6,585 nucleotides of DNA, from NCBI GenBank assembly GCA_029858605.1, contig JAOUET010000107.1:1-6585 (forward strand), read 5' to 3'. The DNA comes from Coriobacteriia bacterium. GTDB taxonomy: Bacteria; Actinomycetota; Coriobacteriia; Anaerosomatales; JAENZW01. Shown in pieces: positions 4,643 to 6,585 of the stretch. The position numbers were made by a program, and so were the translations under genes. The notes under the pieces were generated by a model. It had not been told where the DNA came from and ran no database searches. It saw only the letters and a program-made list of their open reading frames with translations. Each line of letters starts with the position of its first letter. The first letter of the stretch is position 1.

Positions 4643-4987
4643 GTGGATCAGGTACCTGCTGTTCGCCGTGATCAGCGAGAAGATAGTCCAACACGTCTCC
4701 GTGACGATGGCCTTCTACCGCGACTGGGTGGGATCAGAGGGAAAGTCGTCGTCAACCCGGATGTCCTGATGATTCTCGGCGCGCTGGCGGCGCTCGCGTT
4801 CGCAGTCGCGTTTTGGGCGCTCGCCACTCGCCGGAGCTGGGCGGGCTCCCTGCTCATCGGGTTGGCTCTCTTCGACATCACCGGAGAGTTTGTTGCCCAG
4901 GGGCGAGTCGACATAGAGATCACGCTATCGTTCATCATCGCCGTGGCGCTTCTTGCACTCGCTCTCCAGCGCAGTCGCACGACGTAG
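4643..4987 (+). CDS. Small multi-helix membrane protein with apparent frameshift(s)
   Basis: From about 4647 to 4730 the coding signal (25 of 27 third positions G/C, product RYLLFAVISEKIVQHVSVTM, then AFYRDW) is in one frame; from about 4728 to the stop at 4987 it is in another (GGIRGKVVVNPDVLMILG, helices, FDITGEFVAQG, a last helix). Adding one G in the run at 4727-4729 joins them as DWGGIRGK. In the first part the second frame is also open but only about a third of its third positions are G/C, so it is a shadow. The best start, GTG 4643 with AGGGG at 4631-4635, is in the second frame, so an extra G at 4645-4646 may offset the loss; alternatively ATC 4647 was once ATG. The result is either a decayed gene or assembly error. 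The intact form would be a protein of about 114 residues with four hydrophobic segments, like hypothetical membrane proteins I associate with cassette arrays (from memory, low weight). Confidence 0.7.
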   Translation: MDQVPAVRRDQREDSPTRLRDDGLLPRLGGIRGKVVVNPDVLMILGALAALAFAVAFWALATRRSWAGSLLIGLALFDITGEFVAQGRVDIEITLSFIIAVALLALALQRSRTT

Positions 4988-5041
4988 GGCGGTACGCTGG
5001 AGCCGCTGCCCATGCTGAGGAGACTGACCCTGTGAGTGCTC

Positions 5042-5068
5042 TTGGCCGGTCTCCACTCCGGGTAGAAT
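5042..5068 (+). promoter_or_regulatory. Candidate internal promoter for the DUF1801 gene
   Basis: TAGAAT (5063-5068) has the same GG/GC-TAGAAT context as the attC apex motifs, with TTGGCC 15 bases upstream (or CTCTTG at 18 bases). It lies 55 bases before ATG 5123 in the 135-base gap that otherwise holds only a weak hairpin (AATCATCAC with GTGATT). The gap has no attC arms, so this is a plain promoter or the last trace of a lost site. Confidence 0.45.
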
Positions 5069-5122
5069 CATCACAGTGTCGGTGATTCATTGTGTTGAAT
5101 CCACAGGCTGGGAGTGAGCGAA

Positions 5123-5566
5123 ATGGCGCGCAAGGCGCCCAAGAAGTCAGGGGAGACCGCGAAGCCGGTCCTCCTCGCAGGCGGCAATCCTCAGATCGCG
5201 AAGGCGGACGGCGACGCTCCTGTGCAGGCCTACATCGCGGCCATGCCCGGCTGGAAACGCGATGTCGGAAGTCGTCTCGACGCGCTCATCGTGCGCACCG
5301 TCCCGGAAGTGCGCAAGGCAGTCCGTTGGAACTCGCCGTTCTACGGCATCGAGGGGCAGGGCTGGTTCCTCAGCTTCCATTGCCACACGAAGTACGTGAA
5401 GGTGGCCTTCTTCAATGGCACGTCACTGCGTCCTCTCCCCCGGGGCGAGTCCAAGGACGACAATGTGCGCTACCTCGACATCCACGAGGACGACCAGCTC
5501 GATGAAGTTCAGTTCGCCGCATGGGTGAAGCAAGCCAGCCAATTGCCTGGCTGGGGCAAGGCGTGA
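5123..5566 (+). CDS. DUF1801 (YdhG-like) protein
   Basis: The 147-residue protein fits DUF1801: AYIAAMPGWKRDVGSRLDAL (36-55), TVPEVRKAVRWNSPFYGI (59-76), a hydrophobic WFLSFHCHTKYVKVAFFNG (81-99), then VRYLDIHEDDQLDE (115-128) and a final amphipathic helix. The family is widespread, structurally an alpha/beta fold related to bacterial YdhG/YdeI proteins, and has no settled function. The first 25 residues are Lys/Ala-rich and outside the domain. ATG 5123 is favoured, with GGGAG at 5110-5114; GTG 5114 in frame would add three residues but overlap that site. It shares a cassette with the preceding membrane gene, judging by the matching ends at 4540 and 5606. Confidence 0.9.
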   Translation: MARKAPKKSGETAKPVLLAGGNPQIAKADGDAPVQAYIAAMPGWKRDVGSRLDALIVRTVPEVRKAVRWNSPFYGIEGQGWFLSFHCHTKYVKVAFFNGTSLRPLPRGESKDDNVRYLDIHEDDQLDEVQFAAWVKQASQLPGWGKA

Positions 5567-5599
5567 CAAGTCATTGCGCCGACGCCGTCTCGCGGTGAC

Positions 5600-5685
5600 G
5601 CCCAACAAGCGCATCGAGCAGAACGCCAAGGGCTACAATCGACACAGCGCGCATGGGCGTCCGCTCGTGCGCGAACATGTTGGAG
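5600..5685 (+). other. attC-9 recombination site
   Basis: Left core GCCCAAC (5600-5606) and right core GTTGGAG (5679-5685) flank arms AAGCGCATCGAGCAG and CCGCTCGTGCGCGAACAT; the inner stem ACGCC pairs with GGCGT. Here the two cores also complement each other in CCAAC/GTTGG. The left core complements GTTGGGC at 4540-4546, which places the left border of this cassette there and makes it a two-gene cassette. The apex contains GCTACAAT (TACAAT at 5634-5639), a good -10 hexamer. Confidence 0.88.
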
Positions 5686-5702
5686 CGAGACTGGAGGAAC
5701 GC

Positions 5703-6227
5703 GTGGAAGTCCCGAATCTCGATCGTGCTGTCGAGGCGTCGGTGCCGGCTAGATCAGGCGACTTCGGCTCATACCTCACCCAACTCCGGCAGGATGTGCT
5801 GCCTCACATCCGCAAACTCGAAGAGGACGGCCACGTTCGCTGGTACTCGTTCCTCATGCAACCAGCGGCTCATCTGCTGGATCATGACGCGAACGACAGG
5901 ACGCCCGTGATCCATCTGCGCTTTGAGCCGGCGCTAGATCTCGAGTTCGAACAGTTCATCGAACTGTTGCCAGCGCACTTTGAGAACCCAGCAGCCCGTC
6001 CTCTTTCGGAGATCGAAGGCCTGGACGCGACCTTCTTGTGTGATGGTGATTGGGCGCGCGCCTGGCATCTCGCCGGGGAGGCCTCCGCCTGGGCTCTGAA
6101 CTTGATCGAAGACCATCAGGCGACACCGCCGCCACAGCAAGTCGTGCAGCTCTTGCACTTCGTAGCCAATGCTTCTGGCTTGGGCGGCAGTTGTCTCTGG
6201 GTGCCGGGAGGTTTCCTTCCGTTCTAG
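5703..6227 (+). CDS. Unrecognised 174-residue cytosolic protein
   Basis: The product is acidic, without signal peptide or membrane helix. A helix YLTQLRQDVLPHIRKLEEDG (24-43) leads to WYSFLMQP (47-54), a strand VIHLRFEP (69-76), then FLCDGDWARAWHLAGEASAW (111-130) and LLHFVANASGLGG (150-162) near the C-terminus. The order 'helix - W(Y/F)xF - xHLRFE' recalls the small domain of thiopeptide-type/lantibiotic dehydratase accessory proteins, but this is a weak visual likeness and there is no peptide-modification context. GTG 5703 is chosen: GGAGGA (5693-5698) precedes it and the start lies 17 bases after attC-9; the frame is open further left through attC-9. Third positions are G/C-rich throughout, so it is a real gene. 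Confidence 0.8.
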   Translation: MEVPNLDRAVEASVPARSGDFGSYLTQLRQDVLPHIRKLEEDGHVRWYSFLMQPAAHLLDHDANDRTPVIHLRFEPALDLEFEQFIELLPAHFENPAARPLSEIEGLDATFLCDGDWARAWHLAGEASAWALNLIEDHQATPPPQQVVQLLHFVANASGLGGSCLWVPGGFLPF

Positions 6228-6233
6228 GCGAGT

Positions 6234-6330
6234 CCGCTCCGGCGGGCGCGTCGAGCATACCGTGCGCGCGGCTGAGGGGTATCTTCGGCAGGGAACCCTG
6301 CCCAATGACCTGAAGCGCTACGCGATTGGC
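6234..6330 (+). other. attC-10, decayed recombination site
   Basis: The segment 6246-6295 aligns with 4057-4107 of attC-7 (GCGCGTCGAGCA, GTGCGC, GCAGGGAA shared). The left core reads CCGCTCCGGC: GCTCC complements the cassette start GTTGGAGCG at 5679, but the essential AAC is GGC. The right arm CTGAAGCGCTACGC resembles attC-6 and ends in GATT instead of GTT. The apex has GGTATCTT, and right of it GGCAGGG/CCCTGCC forms a tight hairpin with two bases between. It probably no longer recombines well. Confidence 0.6.
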
Positions 6331-6585
6331 GATCCAACTGGCTTCCGAGCCCGCGGGAGCCACTCGGCATCACGATGCGCATCTACGGTCCGTGCCCGCA
6401 GATCCTGGACGGCAGCTGAACTCCACCCCCGCTCGTCAGGGCGTGAAGGATGCCCTGCGTGCACATGCTCAACCCGCGCTTGGTTAGTGTCACTCTGCGC
6501 CCATGGGATGCCTGACGAGAGTCGGGTAGCCTCGAGTCCGGCGGCGGAGTGACCCACCGCGCTTCCGTCACCCGCACCTCGGGTT
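6331..6585. other. Gene-poor end region with a possible further attC (attC-11)
   Basis: No frame in this stretch shows a convincing start, length and codon pattern. Bases 6471-6585 form a large imperfect inverted repeat: GGTTAGTGTCACTC on the left pairs with GAGTGACCCACC on the right, around an apex holding GGTAGCCT (TAGCCT at 6527-6532), the same motif as in the other attC apices. AACCCG (6471-6476) and the final CGGGTT (6580-6585) could be the cores, but the right arm is about 15 bases longer than the left, so the site is tentative and may run off the window. A GTG at 6549 opens a frame to the right edge but has no proper ribosome binding site. Confidence 0.4.

Larger units (their letters stand above)
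1..6585 (+). mobile_element. Integron gene-cassette array (internal part, no integrase in window)
   Basis: Genes of 80-220 codons alternate with repeated attC-like sites at 118, 617, 1420, 1831, 2610, 3255, 4048, 4521 (half), 5600 and 6234. Right arms are related across sites (CTCATCCGCT or CTCACGCGC types followed 4-6 bases later by GTT). Cassette borders, taken as cutting after the G of each right core, are near 187, 697, 1510, 1908, 2699, 3350, 4144, 4540, 5679 and 6324. Five cassettes have ends that are exact 9-10 base reverse complements of each other, as expected if each circularised through its own attC. Most genes point the same way as the sites; only the toxin-antitoxin pair is reversed. 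The family-like similarity of the attC sites suggests a sedentary chromosomal integron rather than a class 1 type mobile one. That is an inference, because integrase and flanks are outside the window. Confidence 0.88.

Noticed and set aside
5092..5098. GTTGAAT, which fits the attC right-core consensus GTTRRRY
   Set aside because: No left core with AAC and no matching arms lie upstream, and no later left core complements GTTGAATCC; the next attC pairs with 4540 instead.
6318..6557. Reverse-strand open frame of 79 codons near the right end
   Set aside because: No motif, no good start signal, and it overlaps the attC-like inverted repeat.
6549..6585. GTG opening a frame to the right edge, possible start of a next gene
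   Set aside because: Only 12 codons are visible, there is no properly spaced ribosome binding site, and the bases fit an attC right arm as well.
1..6585. CRISPR array or tRNA/rRNA genes
   Set aside because: The repeats are spaced hundreds of bases apart with genes between and have attC layout; no cloverleaf or rRNA sequence was recognised.

Overview
This window reads as a stretch of an integron gene-cassette array. Single short genes alternate with 76-103 base imperfect inverted repeats that have the layout of attC recombination sites: a left core ending in AAC, a left arm, a variable apex, a right arm, and a right core starting with GTT. Seven such sites are complete (called attC-1 to -7 and -9 below, with -6 less regular), one is only a right half (attC-8), one is decayed (attC-10) and one is tentative at the right edge (attC-11). 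No integrase gene, attI site or Pc promoter lies in the window, so this is an internal slice of a longer array. The best internal proof is that, for five cassettes, the first 9-10 bases after the upstream cut point are the exact reverse complement of the left core of the cassette's own attC. Integrase-closed circles predict this and unrelated intergenic repeats would not show it.

The base composition is GC-rich with almost only G/C in third codon positions, GTG starts are common, one cassette encodes a DUF2510 domain (a mainly actinobacterial domain), and the repeats carry TANNNT motifs like actinobacterial -10 boxes. I infer an environmental actinobacterium or its metagenome relative. Cassettes move between hosts, so this is only moderate evidence.

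Layout, left to right: the 3' end of an unknown gene (to 106); attC-1; a VanZ-like small membrane protein (233-607); attC-2; an exported or membrane-anchored protein of unknown function (765-1418); attC-3; a DUF2510 mini-protein (1551-1796); attC-4; a GNAT acetyltransferase (1970-2599); attC-5; an Arr-type rifamycin ADP-ribosyltransferase (2816-3217); attC-6; a reverse-strand AbrB/MazE-type antitoxin plus Doc-type toxin pair (3363-3987) with a palindromic candidate operator; attC-7; a three-helix membrane protein (4214-4504); half-site attC-8; a frameshifted small membrane protein (4643-4987) and a DUF1801 protein (5123-5566) that seem to share one cassette; attC-9; an unrecognised 174-residue protein (5703-6227); decayed attC-10; and about 250 bases without a convincing gene.

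The genes are not a pathway. They are independent adaptive cargo (antibiotic resistance, acetyl transfer, membrane proteins, unknowns), and the toxin-antitoxin cassette is the kind thought to stabilise large arrays. The most unusual feature is that every attC apex carries a GSTANNNT motif resembling a -10 promoter element, so each site may act as a portable promoter for the next cassette. Several array lesions are visible: a half attC, a decayed attC, non-matching cassette ends around arr, and a gene with one or two single-base shifts.
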